Notes: generated by a model from the sequence alone, not told the origin. A DNA stretch of 64,000 nt from Herbidospora galbida (GCF_005233835.1 NZ_SZQA01000022.1:62001-126000); one strand, 5' to 3'. Shown: positions 27,496 through 35,644, numbered from the stretch's first letter. Made by a program: numbers and translations.

Positions 27496-28335
27496 TCAGT
27501 CGCCGAGGTTGATCGCGCCGATGATGTTCGGCTTGATGTCGAGGGCGGGATCGGTGAAGTCGATCACGTACTTCTCGGCCGGAGCGTCGATCCAGACCTT
27601 CTTGCCCCAGTTGGTCAGGTAGGTGTCGGTGCCCAGGACGACCTTCACCGGCTTGCCCTTGGCATCGGTCGACTGCAGCACGTCATGGGTGGTGATGCGG
27701 CGGATCAGGCCGTCTTCGTTGCCGATCCACAGCTTCCAGTTGAGCGTCCAGTAGAGCGGGAAGTGGGGCAGGCTCAGGTTGATCCCCTGCTTGCCGGTGT
27801 AGAGCGTGGTCGCCACCCCGTTGACGACCCCACCCGGCTTCTTCGACGTGGTCGACTTCAGCAGGGTGCGCAGTTCCTTGGGCGACAGCACGTTGATGGC
27901 CGATCCGCCCAGCCCCGACGAGTTGCCCTTGCCCTTGAACCTGATCCAGCTCTTGCCCGGAGGCAGATCGAAGAGGTCGACCAGGCCGCCGTTCAGGTAG
28001 GTCGCGCCCTTGAGGTTGATCGTCTGGGAGGAGGAGTCGGTGAACTCGCCGAAGAGTTCGGTGAACTCCTTCGGGAGCTGCCCGTCGGTGGCGCTCGTGG
28101 TGATGACGTTGCTCGCCGTCACCCGGGACCGGCCGAACTGGAGGTCGCCGTACGACCTGCTCTTGAACCCCAGGGAGGGGTCGATCTTGCTGACCGAGTT
28201 GAAGTGGACGCCGTGGGCGCTCTTGAGCTGCGCGGCCAGCGCCGCCACCGGATCTGCCGCCTTGGCCTGCGCCGCCCCCGTGGTCAGCGCGGTCACCATG
28301 ACGAACGCCGCAGCGGTCGCGATTAATCGCCTCAT
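27496..28335 (-). CDS. Secreted LolA/LppX-fold protein, paralogue A
   Basis: This 279-residue exported protein has a signal peptide ending near AQAKA. The repeating long strands (YGDLQFGRSRVTASNV, GATYLNGGLVDLFDLPPGKS, WTLNWKLWIGNEDGLIRRI, TYLTNWGKKVWIDAP) match the half-barrel of LolA, LppX and LprG lipid or lipoprotein carriers. The ATG at 28335 begins the signal sequence. It is a clear paralogue of the next gene upstream, sharing MRRLIA, SAHGVH, YGDLQFG and the C-terminal LIRRIT motif. Ligand and partner are unknown. The C terminus is longer than in paralogue B. Confidence 0.75.
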   Translation of the reverse strand: MRRLIATAAAFVMVTALTTGAAQAKAADPVAALAAQLKSAHGVHFNSVSKIDPSLGFKSRSYGDLQFGRSRVTASNVITTSATDGQLPKEFTELFGEFTDSSSQTINLKGATYLNGGLVDLFDLPPGKSWIRFKGKGNSSGLGGSAINVLSPKELRTLLKSTTSKKPGGVVNGVATTLYTGKQGINLSLPHFPLYWTLNWKLWIGNEDGLIRRITTHDVLQSTDAKGKPVKVVLGTDTYLTNWGKKVWIDAPAEKYVIDFTDPALDIKPNIIGAINLGD

Positions 28336-28425
28336 TGTTTTTCCGTCACCCCGTCTGTCGTGATTGCCGATAACCCTGTCCCATCCGGACAGGGTTATCA
28401 AGCGAAGGTCGCAAAACTGGTTCCG

Positions 28426-29106
28426 TCACGCAGTGGACGTGACAAACCGCTGGTCAGGGGCGTAGATCCAGACCTGCTTGCCCCATTCGGTGAGATAGGT
28501 GTCGCGGACCGTGCGGTCTTTTCCATTCTTATTCGCCGTGTCACTCGTGACCCGCCGAATCAGACCGTCACTGCCGATCCAGACCTTCCAGTCCGTCACG
28601 CGGGTCTTCCCGCGTTTCCGGCCTTCGTAGACCGTCGTCGACACTCCGTCGAGGACGTCCCCAGCGGACTTCTTCTTCGCCGATTTCAGCAGTGCGCCGA
28701 TTTCCGCCACCGACAGCGCGTGGACGGCGGGATCGTCGAGCCCCGCGGCCGTCACGTCGTCGTTCAGCTTCCATCCGCCCTTGTCGTCGTCGTGGAAGAC
28801 GTCGTCGCCGACCCAGATGGTCTCGCTGATGTTCTCGTGCCGCTCTTCCTGCGTGGCAGAGGGCCCGAGGACCCGTTCCACGATGGCGCGATTGGCCTTC
28901 ACCCGGGACCATCCGAATTGCAGGTCGCCGTAGATTTTGAAGGTGGCGTCGTCGGTTCTCTGCACCGTCTCGTAATGCACCCCGTGGGCGCTTTCGAGTT
29001 TGGCCGCGAGTGCCTGGAGGGGGTCGGCGGGCGCGGCGGCGGCCGGGGTGGCGAGAACCGTGCCCACCATGGCCGCACTCCCGGCGAATGCGATTAATCG
29101 CCTCAT
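28426..29106 (-). CDS. Secreted LolA/LppX-fold protein, paralogue B
   Basis: This 226-residue exported protein is arranged in tandem with paralogue A. After the signal (ATPAAAAPA) come the same landmarks: ESAHGVHYETV, IYGDLQFGWSRVKAN, EIGALLKSAKKKSAGDVLDG, DWKVWIGSDGLIRRVT and YLTEWGKQVWIYAP. It lacks part of the central region present in paralogue A. Divergence is large, so the duplication is not recent. Some codons are AT-richer than the local norm. The 90-bp gap to paralogue A contains no clear terminator, so they may share one transcript. Confidence 0.75.
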   Translation of the reverse strand: MRRLIAFAGSAAMVGTVLATPAAAAPADPLQALAAKLESAHGVHYETVQRTDDATFKIYGDLQFGWSRVKANRAIVERVLGPSATQEERHENISETIWVGDDVFHDDDKGGWKLNDDVTAAGLDDPAVHALSVAEIGALLKSAKKKSAGDVLDGVSTTVYEGRKRGKTRVTDWKVWIGSDGLIRRVTSDTANKNGKDRTVRDTYLTEWGKQVWIYAPDQRFVTSTA

Positions 29107-29175
29107 GGCGGACAGCGTATTGGTGCGAAGTCTTCAGGTGTTGAACTTCGTGCCCGCAATCACAAAACCTTCACA

Positions 29176-29667
29176 TCAGACACCGTCGCCGAGGTCGGTG
29201 AGGACGTCGCGCAGCAGGTCGGCCAGGGTGCGCAGGCGTTCGGGGGAGACCGGCGCGAGCAGCTCCCGATGCGCTTTCGTGGTCTCCATCGCGAGCTGTT
29301 CGGACATGGCCACACCCTTGGGGGTGAGCCGGACCCACGACGACCGCCCGTCGGTCGGGTCGGGCTCGCGGTCGACCAGGCCGGCCGACTGGAGCCGCTG
29401 GAGGATGTTGCTGGTGCCGCCCGTGGTGAGCATGAGCTGGTTCGACAGGCCGCTCGGCTTGAGGCGGTAGGGCGCGCCCTCGCGGCGCAGGGTGGCGAGC
29501 ACGTCGAAGTCGGCGTAGGTCAGGCCGTGGGCGCCGAGGACGCGGGCGGTGACCTCTTCGATCATCCCCTTCAGCCGGCCCGCCCTTTTGGCGATCTCCA
29601 GTTCGGTGGTGGCGGCCTCGGGGAGCTGGGCCCGCCACCGGGTGATCATCTCGTCCACGCGATCCAT
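29176..29667 (-). CDS. MarR-family transcriptional regulator
   Basis: This is a 163-residue winged-helix MarR regulator. The core reads LTYADFDVLATLRREGAPYR, then LKPSGLSNQLMLTTGGTSNI (recognition helix), and the wing VDREPDPTDGRSSWVRLTPKG. ATG 29667 is chosen because TAGACT, a -10-like element on the minus strand (29680-29675), ends 7 nt before it and the upstream in-frame extension runs through the promoter. It is divergent from an amidohydrolase gene, with repeated AGCTTTC elements between them, so it probably represses that enzyme and itself. Confidence 0.9.
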   Translation of the reverse strand: MDRVDEMITRWRAQLPEAATTELEIAKRAGRLKGMIEEVTARVLGAHGLTYADFDVLATLRREGAPYRLKPSGLSNQLMLTTGGTSNILQRLQSAGLVDREPDPTDGRSSWVRLTPKGVAMSEQLAMETTKAHRELLAPVSPERLRTLADLLRDVLTDLGDGV

Positions 29668-29695
29668 GGTCTTGAGTCTAGATGCCTTGCCTGAT

Positions 29696-29721
29696 AGCTT
29701 TCCAAAAAGCTTTCTCGAAAG
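29696..29721. promoter_or_regulatory. MarR operator candidate
   Basis: AGCTTTC is directly repeated with a 12-nt period (29696-29702 and 29708-29714). The second copy is part of CTTTC-TC-GAAAG (29710-29721), a palindrome around two bases. It lies between the divergent MarR and amidohydrolase genes. Confidence 0.6.
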
Positions 29722-29731
29722 GAATCTTGTC

Positions 29732-30871
29732 GTGCGCACTCTCATCACCAATGCCACCCTGCTCGACACCGACCCGGAGCCCCGCGTCGTCGAGGGCGAC
29801 CTGCTCATCGAAGACGGGAGGATCGCCGCCGTCGGGCGCGACCTGGCCGCAGATCACGTCGTCGACGCGGAGCGGGCGATCGTCATGCCCGGTCTGGTCG
29901 ACGCCCATCGCCACGTCTGGCAGAGCGTGCTCAGGTCGCTGAACCCCGACTCGACCCTCGGCGAATACCTCGATCTCGTGCTCGGCCGGCTCGCGCCCTC
30001 CTTCACCGAGGACGACGTGCACGCCGCCAACCACTGGGGCGCGCTCGACGCCCTCGACGCCGGGATCACCACCGTCTACGACTGGTCGCACGTCCCCCAC
30101 CCCGAAGCGGCGCTCGACGGGCTGGCGCGGGCGGGCGTCCGGGCCGTGTTCGCCCATCCCGACCGGGAGGCGCTGCCCCGGCTCCGCCCGCCGGCGCACA
30201 TCGCCCTGGCCCTGGCCGCCACGGGCCCGGTCTACGGGCCGGTCGAGGAGGCCGTACAGGACTGGAAGACGGCGCGTGAGCTGGGCTTACACATCAGTCT
30301 CCATGCCACGGGAACGGGCGCCGTCGAGAGCATGCACCGGCACGGGCTGCTCGGGCCCGACGTGATGGTCGTGCACGGCAACGGCTTCACCGACGAGGCC
30401 CTGCGCCTGATGGCCGAGGCCGGCGCCACGGCCACGGTCACCCCGGCCGTGGAGGCCCAGATGGGGCACGGCGCTCCGGAGACCGCCAGGTTCCGGGCTC
30501 ACGGGATCACGACGGGGCTCGGGGTCGACACCGTTGTCACGGTGCCCGGCGACCTGTTCTCGGTGATGCGGGCCGCGCTGCCGGGCGCGCCGGCGGCCGA
30601 AGTGCTCAAGATGGCGACGATCGAGGGCGCCCGCGCCATCGGGCTCGACCGGGAGATCGGCTCGCTCACGCCCGGCAAGCACGCCGACCTCGTCATGATC
30701 TCCACGGACACGCCCGGGATGGCGCCGGTGACCGACCCCGTGAGGGCGGTCGTGGGATCGGCGGGCCGGGGCGATGTGCGGGCCGTCCTCGTGGCGGGCC
30801 GCGTCGTCGAGACGACGTCGAAGACGGCCAGGGAGCGCGCCGAGCGGGTCAGGGCGCGGCTGACGGCCTAG
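29732..30871 (+). CDS. Amidohydrolase (cytosine/guanine deaminase-like metal hydrolase)
   Basis: This is a 379-residue metal-dependent hydrolase of the TrzN/AtzB/SsnA branch. Metal and catalytic residues are visible in MPGLVDAHRHVW (HxH), HISLHATG, DVMVVHGNG and LGVDTVV (Asp). It probably deaminates or hydrolyses a heterocyclic compound; the exact substrate cannot be read off. The GTG start at 29732 has AAGGA about 8 nt upstream. Its TAG overlaps the stop of the convergent TetR gene by 4 bp. Likely repressed by the divergent MarR protein. Confidence 0.85.
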   Translation: MRTLITNATLLDTDPEPRVVEGDLLIEDGRIAAVGRDLAADHVVDAERAIVMPGLVDAHRHVWQSVLRSLNPDSTLGEYLDLVLGRLAPSFTEDDVHAANHWGALDALDAGITTVYDWSHVPHPEAALDGLARAGVRAVFAHPDREALPRLRPPAHIALALAATGPVYGPVEEAVQDWKTARELGLHISLHATGTGAVESMHRHGLLGPDVMVVHGNGFTDEALRLMAEAGATATVTPAVEAQMGHGAPETARFRAHGITTGLGVDTVVTVPGDLFSVMRAALPGAPAAEVLKMATIEGARAIGLDREIGSLTPGKHADLVMISTDTPGMAPVTDPVRAVVGSAGRGDVRAVLVAGRVVETTSKTARERAERVRARLTA

Positions 30872-31500
30872 AGGGCGGCGAGTCTGGCCTGGAGGCCGTC
30901 GAGGTAGCGGTCGAGGCCGTAGTCGAAGGTGCCGTCGCGCAGCTCGCGCGGGTGTTCGGTCTGGCCGGTGCGGACCAGCAGCGACAGGTAGGCCGCCTCG
31001 CTGACACCCATGCCGATCACGTAGGCGAGCAGTCCGTCCATGGCGCGCTCGGCCTCGCCGGGCGGGAACCCGGCGGCGTGGAAGAGGGCGAGCTGGCGCG
31101 CTGACTGGTGGGCCAGGTTGGGGCCGAGTTCGGCCAGGCCCACCTGGCCCAGCACGGAGGCCGCCCACGGGTGGCGGAGGATCATCGCCCGCAGGCTCCG
31201 GGCGCAGCCGGCCAGCGGGGCGCGCCATTCGGCGGCGGGGTCGGGGACGTCGAGTTCGCCGTACAGCTCGTCGACGACCAGCTCGATCAGCTCGTCCTTG
31301 CTGGTGACGTGGCGGTAGAGCGAGGTGGCCGCGGTGCCCAGGCGGACGGCCAGCGTGCGCATGCTCAGCGACTCCAGCCCCTCGTCGTCGAGGAGCCGGA
31401 CGGCCTCGGCGACGATCCGCTCGCGGTTCAGCGCGGGCCTGGTCCGCTTCGGGTGGGGGCGGGTCCACACCGAGGGGGTGGGCGGCTTGTCGCTCGTCAT
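30868..31500 (-). CDS. TetR-family regulator (TetR-like C-terminal domain)
   Basis: This 210-residue regulator has an N-terminal helix-turn-helix (RERIVAEAVRLLDDEGLESL, then MRTLAVRLGTAATSLYRHVT) followed by a TetR_C-type ligand domain. The pattern TSLYRHVTSKDEL is that of the tetracycline-repressor branch. ATG 31500 is used because TACGAT ends 6 nt before it on the minus strand (leaderless pattern). Two 18-bp direct repeats, each internally symmetric, separate it from the divergent serine hydrolase gene and are its probable binding sites. Confidence 0.9.
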   Translation of the reverse strand: MTSDKPPTPSVWTRPHPKRTRPALNRERIVAEAVRLLDDEGLESLSMRTLAVRLGTAATSLYRHVTSKDELIELVVDELYGELDVPDPAAEWRAPLAGCARSLRAMILRHPWAASVLGQVGLAELGPNLAHQSARQLALFHAAGFPPGEAERAMDGLLAYVIGMGVSEAAYLSLLVRTGQTEHPRELRDGTFDYGLDRYLDGLQARLAAL

Positions 31501-31518
31501 GTTGCCATCGTATCCACT

Positions 31519-31555
31519 TGCGTACAGTGTTCGCATATGCGTACGGTGTTCGCAT
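31519..31555. promoter_or_regulatory. Tandem TetR operators overlapping a start codon
   Basis: TGCGTACAGTGTTCGCAT (31519-31536) and TGCGTACGGTGTTCGCAT (31538-31555) differ by one base and are one base apart. Each has dyad symmetry (TGCG..AC..GT..CGCA). The second contains the -10 TACGGT (31542-31547) and runs into the serine hydrolase ATG at 31554. Confidence 0.85.
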
Positions 31556-32918
31556 GAAACCATTCGATCTTCACCGCTGGCAGTCGCGTCTCGACGAGCT
31601 GCGTGCCGCCCACCACGTGCCCGGCGCGAGCCTGGCGGTGCTGGCCGACGGCCAGGTGCACGAGCTGGCCAGCGGTGTGCTGCACCGTGGCACCGGCGTG
31701 CCGGTGACCACCGACTCGGTGTTCCTGTCCGGCTCGATCGCCAAGGTCTACACCGCCACGCTGGTCATGCGGCTGGTGGACGAAGGCCTGATCGACCTCG
31801 ACGCCCCGGTCGCCGACCAGCTGCCCGAGTTCGCCACCCCCGACCCCGCCGCCACCAAGACGATCACCGTCCGGCAGCTGCTCTCCCACACCGGCGGCGT
31901 CACCAACGACTTCAACTTCGACGGCGGCCGGGGCGACGACTGCCTGGCCAACTACGTCGCGGCGGCCCGTTACGTGGCGCTCGACTGCCCGCCCGGCACC
32001 GCCGTCTCCTACGGCGGCCTCGGCTACGTGGTGCTGGGCCGCCTCATCGAGACGGTCACCGGCCGCACCTGGGACCGGGCGCTCAGGGAACTCCTCTTCG
32101 AGCCGCTCGGCCTCGACCGCTCGATGACGCTGCCCGAGGAGGCGCTGAGCCATCGCGTCGCCATGAGCCACCTGGGCGAACCCGGCGCCGACCCCGATCC
32201 CGCGCCGTCGTGGGACCCGATGCCCCGCGCGGCCGGACCGGCGGGCCGGGTCATCGTCTCGGCCGGAGACATGGCCCGCTTCGCGCGCATGCACCTCGAA
32301 GGGGGCGCCCACGTCCTGTCGCCGGGGGCGGTCGCCGCGATGCAGCGCCGCGAGGTGGACGTACCGGACAAGTGGACCGTCAGCGCCGACGGCTGGGGTC
32401 TCGGCTGGACCCTCTACGACTGGGACGGCGTCGCCGGTTACGGCCATGACGGCGCCGCTATCGGCCAGTACGCCTATCTGCGCGTCGTCCCGTCGGCGAA
32501 CGTGGCGCTGGTGCTGCTGACCAACGGCGGCGCGGCCCGCCTGCTGTACGCCGACCTGTTCCGCGACCTGCTCGCCGAGCTCGCCGGGGTCGCCATGCCC
32601 GCGCCCTTCGCGCCCGCCGACCCCGCTCCTGAGGTCGACCTCGCCCCGCTGCTCGGCACCTACCGGCGGGAGGGCGTCGTCATCACCGTCTCGCGGCATC
32701 CCGACGGCGCGGCCCGCATGCGGTACGCGTTCGTCGACGACATGAAGGACCTGTCGCCCGACCTGGAGATGACGCTGGAGCCGGTCACCGGCACGGTGTT
32801 CGCCGCCTCCGGCGCTGGCCCCTCGTTCAGCGAGGACTACATGCCCGTCGTCTTCGCCACGCTCGCCGACGGCAGTCAGGTCTGCTACGTGGGCATGCGG
32901 GCCACCCCGAAGTGCTAG
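31554..32918 (+). CDS. Serine hydrolase, class C beta-lactamase/esterase fold
   Basis: This 454-residue penicillin-binding-protein-like hydrolase has the nucleophile motif SIAK (LSGSIAKVYTA) and a YGG in place of the usual YxN (VSYGGLGYVVLG). GYGHDGAAIG stands where the KTG or HxG motif is expected. There is no signal peptide, so it is probably a cytoplasmic esterase or peptidase and not a resistance beta-lactamase. A small lipocalin-like domain forms the C terminus (about 370-454, PLLGTYRREGVVITV). The ATG lies within the second TetR operator and exactly +1 from a -10 TACGGT, so translation should be leaderless and tightly repressible. Confidence 0.85.
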   Translation: MKPFDLHRWQSRLDELRAAHHVPGASLAVLADGQVHELASGVLHRGTGVPVTTDSVFLSGSIAKVYTATLVMRLVDEGLIDLDAPVADQLPEFATPDPAATKTITVRQLLSHTGGVTNDFNFDGGRGDDCLANYVAAARYVALDCPPGTAVSYGGLGYVVLGRLIETVTGRTWDRALRELLFEPLGLDRSMTLPEEALSHRVAMSHLGEPGADPDPAPSWDPMPRAAGPAGRVIVSAGDMARFARMHLEGGAHVLSPGAVAAMQRREVDVPDKWTVSADGWGLGWTLYDWDGVAGYGHDGAAIGQYAYLRVVPSANVALVLLTNGGAARLLYADLFRDLLAELAGVAMPAPFAPADPAPEVDLAPLLGTYRREGVVITVSRHPDGAARMRYAFVDDMKDLSPDLEMTLEPVTGTVFAASGAGPSFSEDYMPVVFATLADGSQVCYVGMRATPKC

Positions 32919-33328
32919 GAGTGGCCGCCGTGCTCGGCCACCTCGACGTGCCCGCCGAGACGGGGGATCAGGCCGTTGAGCTCCTTCTCCGGGCCGACGA
33001 CGACCCAGCGGGTGCCGACCAGGTAGGTGCCGCCGTAGGCCTGCGCGCCCTTCAGCCAGTCGGTCTGGTTCTTGTCGGCCTTGAAGGTGAGCACGACCGA
33101 CTGGTAGGTCGGGGCGCTGCACATCGCCTGGCGCATGTCGGGCTGCTGGCCCTGGATCTCCGGCGTGCAGCCGATGACGCCGGTGATCTCCTCCAGCGTG
33201 TGCGTCGGCGCCACCGCGTGATGGCCGGTGGCCTGGGACTCAGCGCCCCCGATGGCCCACCAGATCACGGGGATCGCCGCCAGCGCGAGGATCGGCAGCG
33301 TCCAGCGTCTGGTCACGACTAGGGGCAT
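32915..33328 (-). CDS. Small membrane-anchored protein, unknown
   Basis: This 137-residue protein has an N-terminal membrane anchor (WTLPILALAAIPVIWWAIGG). The extracytoplasmic domain has two Cys (GVIGCTPEIQGQQPDMRQAMC) likely forming a disulfide and a strand VVLTFKADKNQ. It ends EVAEHGGHS. ATG 33328 has AGGAGG 5 nt upstream. Its 5' end overlaps the upstream CopD/CtaG gene by 89 bp and its 3' end overlaps the convergent serine hydrolase gene by 4 bp. Context suggests a role in copper handling or cytochrome assembly, but no known family was recognised. Confidence 0.75.
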   Translation of the reverse strand: MPLVVTRRWTLPILALAAIPVIWWAIGGAESQATGHHAVAPTHTLEEITGVIGCTPEIQGQQPDMRQAMCSAPTYQSVVLTFKADKNQTDWLKGAQAYGGTYLVGTRWVVVGPEKELNGLIPRLGGHVEVAEHGGHS

Positions 33329-34940
33329 GACCGTCCTCCTTCTTCGGTGAGAGCCGCGCCGTCGCGACGGCGACGGCCGCGATCGCGGCGTAGACCAGGG
33401 CGCCGAGCCACTGGTCGCCGGCGGGCAGCCAGGTGATGTCGTCGAGCTGCGAATACCAGCCCCGGCCCTGGGCCGGGCCGAACAGCAGATAGAGGGCGAC
33501 CAGCGCCTGGGCCCCGGCCATGACCGGCCAGATCCCACTGCAGATGGTCGTGTACGCCGCCACGGCCAGCCCCAGCAGCACGATCAGCCGCACCGCCAGC
33601 ACCGACTGCGACAGCTCGAACAGCGGCGTCGTGAACAGGGCCAAAGAGGGCACCGTTGCGGTCACCAGGCCGAGCCAGGCCGGGGGCCGCCACGGCCGCC
33701 AGGCCATCGCCAGCAGCGCCGGGACCAGCGCGCCCACAATGGCCCACTGGACGAGCTGCACCGACACCATCGCGCGGGCGTAGGTGCCGAGGCCGCCCAC
33801 GGTCGCGTAGGCGAACAGGGCCAGGCCCGTCGCCCACATCACCGGACGCCGCCGGTCCGACCAGCGGAAGTAGGCCGCGCAGGCGAGCGCGACGGCCAGC
33901 AGCAGGATCGGGTCGGGCCGCCACTCGGTGACGAGCCGGCCGGGGGCCAGGATCGGCAGGTAGAAACCGAGCACGCCGTGGGCCGGCGACTCGCCGGGCG
34001 GCGGCGGGGTGCGCGAGAGCGCCACGGCCAGGCCCATCGTGGCGGCCATCAGCACGAGCTCTCCGGCGGCCAGCCGCAGGAACGGGACCTTGGTGGTGGT
34101 GAGGGCCGCGATGGTGCGGGTCCGGTGGCGCACTCCGAACCACCCCAGCGCGACCATCGCGGCCAGCTTGAGGAGCACGAGGATGCCGTACTCCGACGAC
34201 CAGAGGAGCTCCACCCGGCCCAGCCGGACCCAGGCGTTCAGCAGGCCCGACAGCGCGACCGTGACGTAGCACCACAGCGCCAGCGCGCTGAACCGTTCGA
34301 CCGCCCTGACCGGCGCCTCGCGCATGAACGCGAGCAGCCCGAACAGCCCGCCGACCCACAGGACGACCCCGGCGAGGTGGACGAGCAGGCTCGACACCGC
34401 GAAGTCGTGGTCGACGGCCGAGGCCGAGTGGCCCGCGTAGGCGGGCGGCAGCACCGCGAGCACGGCCACGACGAGCAGCACCCAGGGCCGGCTCCTGGCC
34501 ACGAAGCTGAGCAGGGTGATCGCCAGCGCCAGGACGTACACGATCAGGAACGACAGCCCCTGCGGGACGTACAGGATGAAGGTCGAGAGCATCCCCGACC
34601 GCAGCGCTTCGAGCACCGGAGCGCCGACGAAGTCCGAGAGCGTGAGCAGCACGGTCGCCGCCGCGCTGCCCGCCCACGCCAGCGCCCAGCGGGGGACCGC
34701 CCGCGCCAGGATGTCCTTCTCGCCGAGCAGCACCGCCGCCAGCAGCGATCCGACCGTGCCGACCGCGCACAGGTCGTGGACCAGCCGCATGATCGGCAGG
34801 CCCCATGTGGTGAAGGCCCCCGGCGAGGGGAGCCCTCGGATGGCGGGCAGGTCACGCGGCCCGCCGAACAGCTGGACGAGCACGAGAGCACCCAGCCCCG
34901 CGGCCAGGGCCAGCGCGCACACGAGCACGGGTCGCCTCAC
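33240..34940 (-). CDS. CopD/CtaG-like multi-pass membrane protein
   Basis: This 566-residue polytopic membrane protein probably handles copper for uptake or cytochrome oxidase assembly. The N-terminal half (about 1-330) fits CopD, with VHDLCAVGTVGSLLAAVLLG and LLVHLAGVVLWVGGLFGLLA. The C-terminal half fits the caa3-assembly CtaG fold, ending FGPAQGRGWYSQLDDITWLP. In CtaG relatives a conserved His lies in the stretch that here reads SVQLVQWAIVGALVPALLAM, so a metal-site residue may be lost. The start is uncertain; GTG 34940 is chosen over a TTG at 34994, which lacks a ribosome-binding site. Confidence 0.82.
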   Translation of the reverse strand: MRRPVLVCALALAAGLGALVLVQLFGGPRDLPAIRGLPSPGAFTTWGLPIMRLVHDLCAVGTVGSLLAAVLLGEKDILARAVPRWALAWAGSAAATVLLTLSDFVGAPVLEALRSGMLSTFILYVPQGLSFLIVYVLALAITLLSFVARSRPWVLLVVAVLAVLPPAYAGHSASAVDHDFAVSSLLVHLAGVVLWVGGLFGLLAFMREAPVRAVERFSALALWCYVTVALSGLLNAWVRLGRVELLWSSEYGILVLLKLAAMVALGWFGVRHRTRTIAALTTTKVPFLRLAAGELVLMAATMGLAVALSRTPPPPGESPAHGVLGFYLPILAPGRLVTEWRPDPILLLAVALACAAYFRWSDRRRPVMWATGLALFAYATVGGLGTYARAMVSVQLVQWAIVGALVPALLAMAWRPWRPPAWLGLVTATVPSLALFTTPLFELSQSVLAVRLIVLLGLAVAAYTTICSGIWPVMAGAQALVALYLLFGPAQGRGWYSQLDDITWLPAGDQWLGALVYAAIAAVAVATARLSPKKEDGHAPSRDQTLDAADPRAGGDPRDLVGHRGR

Positions 34941-35065
34941 GCCCGGAGATACGCCGCCCGGCGCGATCGGGTTCGGCCAACGAAAAGGTAACAATGTGCG
35001 CCGGAGGGCATCGGCGCGTCCATGACGTCATTGAGCTGCGCTTTTCCGCCACGCACAGTGGAGAC

Positions 35066-35299
35066 ATGGTGACCTCTTACCGCGAAGTCGTCGACCGGAT
35101 CTACACCCTGGCCCGGTTACATGCGCTGTCGGTCAGATGGCGCGAAACGACGACGGCCAGTCGCCTACTCTTGCTCTACGACGGAACCGAGGTGGTCGTG
35201 GGGCGGTCGATGGTGCCGATACGGAACATCACCAGAGCGGCTCTCGAAGACGTCGAGCACGACCTTGAACACGTCTTCGGAAGGGGCTGGTTGCGGTGA
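35066..35299 (+). CDS. Small protein of an overlapping gene pair (HicA-like?)
   Basis: This 77-residue protein starts at an ATG with GGAG 4 nt upstream. The pattern of an N-terminal helix (YREVVDRIYTLARLHAL), two strands (SRLLLLYDGTEVVVGRSM) and a C-terminal helix (ITRAALEDVEHDLEHVFG) recalls the dsRBD-like HicA fold. However, the catalytic His of HicA is not evident. The next gene begins within its stop codon. I do not recognise a family, and a toxin-antitoxin role is only a structural hint. Confidence 0.6.
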   Translation: MVTSYREVVDRIYTLARLHALSVRWRETTTASRLLLLYDGTEVVVGRSMVPIRNITRAALEDVEHDLEHVFGRGWLR

Positions 35300-35622
35300 C
35301 GACCGCCGTCCACCGGCTGACCGTCAGGGTCAGCAGGGAACGCGCACTCGACCGTGACATCGAGGTCTGGTACGCCCGCCCGGTGGACGCCCCGATCCGC
35401 TCGGGGGTGTCGGCCGAGACCCTGACCGAGCTCCGCGACGCCGTGAACGGCGTGAAGCACTTCATCCTCGACGTGTCCTCCGACACCGCCGTCGAGGTCG
35501 ACTACCACTACGACCTCCCGGGCGTCTCGCCCGAGGTCTGGCAGGCCCACCGCGAACTGCTCGCCCACCTCGACAAGGCGGGCCTGTCGGCCGCCGACCG
35601 GGCGGCCCTGCTCGCGGGCTGA
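35296..35622 (+). CDS. Small protein, second of an overlapping pair (HicB-like?)
   Basis: This 108-residue acidic protein begins with a GTG overlapping the previous TGA (GTGA), so the two are translationally coupled. It has a beta-alpha pattern (IEVWYARPVDAPIRSGVSAE, then TLTELRDAVNGVKHFILDV) reminiscent of the degraded RNase H fold of HicB antitoxins. A C-terminal helical tail (QAHRELLAHLDKAGLSAADR) follows. The resemblance is weak and is stated as a hypothesis. A parS-like site follows directly. Confidence 0.6.
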   Translation: MTTAVHRLTVRVSRERALDRDIEVWYARPVDAPIRSGVSAETLTELRDAVNGVKHFILDVSSDTAVEVDYHYDLPGVSPEVWQAHRELLAHLDKAGLSAADRAALLAG

Positions 35623-35628
35623 CGCGCG

Positions 35629-35644
35629 TGTTTCACGTGAAGCA
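35629..35644. other. parS: parS-like centromere site
   Basis: TGTTTCACGTGAAGCA matches the bacterial parS consensus TGTTTCACGTGAAACA at 15 of 16 positions, including the whole TTTCACGTGAA core. It lies in the 27-bp gap between two convergent genes. ParB binds such sites to organise and segregate the chromosome, and in actinomycetes they cluster around the origin. Confidence 0.75.

Noticed and set aside
31554-32918. Annotation as a beta-lactam resistance enzyme
   Set aside because: There is no export signal, and the YxN motif is YGG; a cytoplasmic esterase or peptidase of the same fold is more likely.
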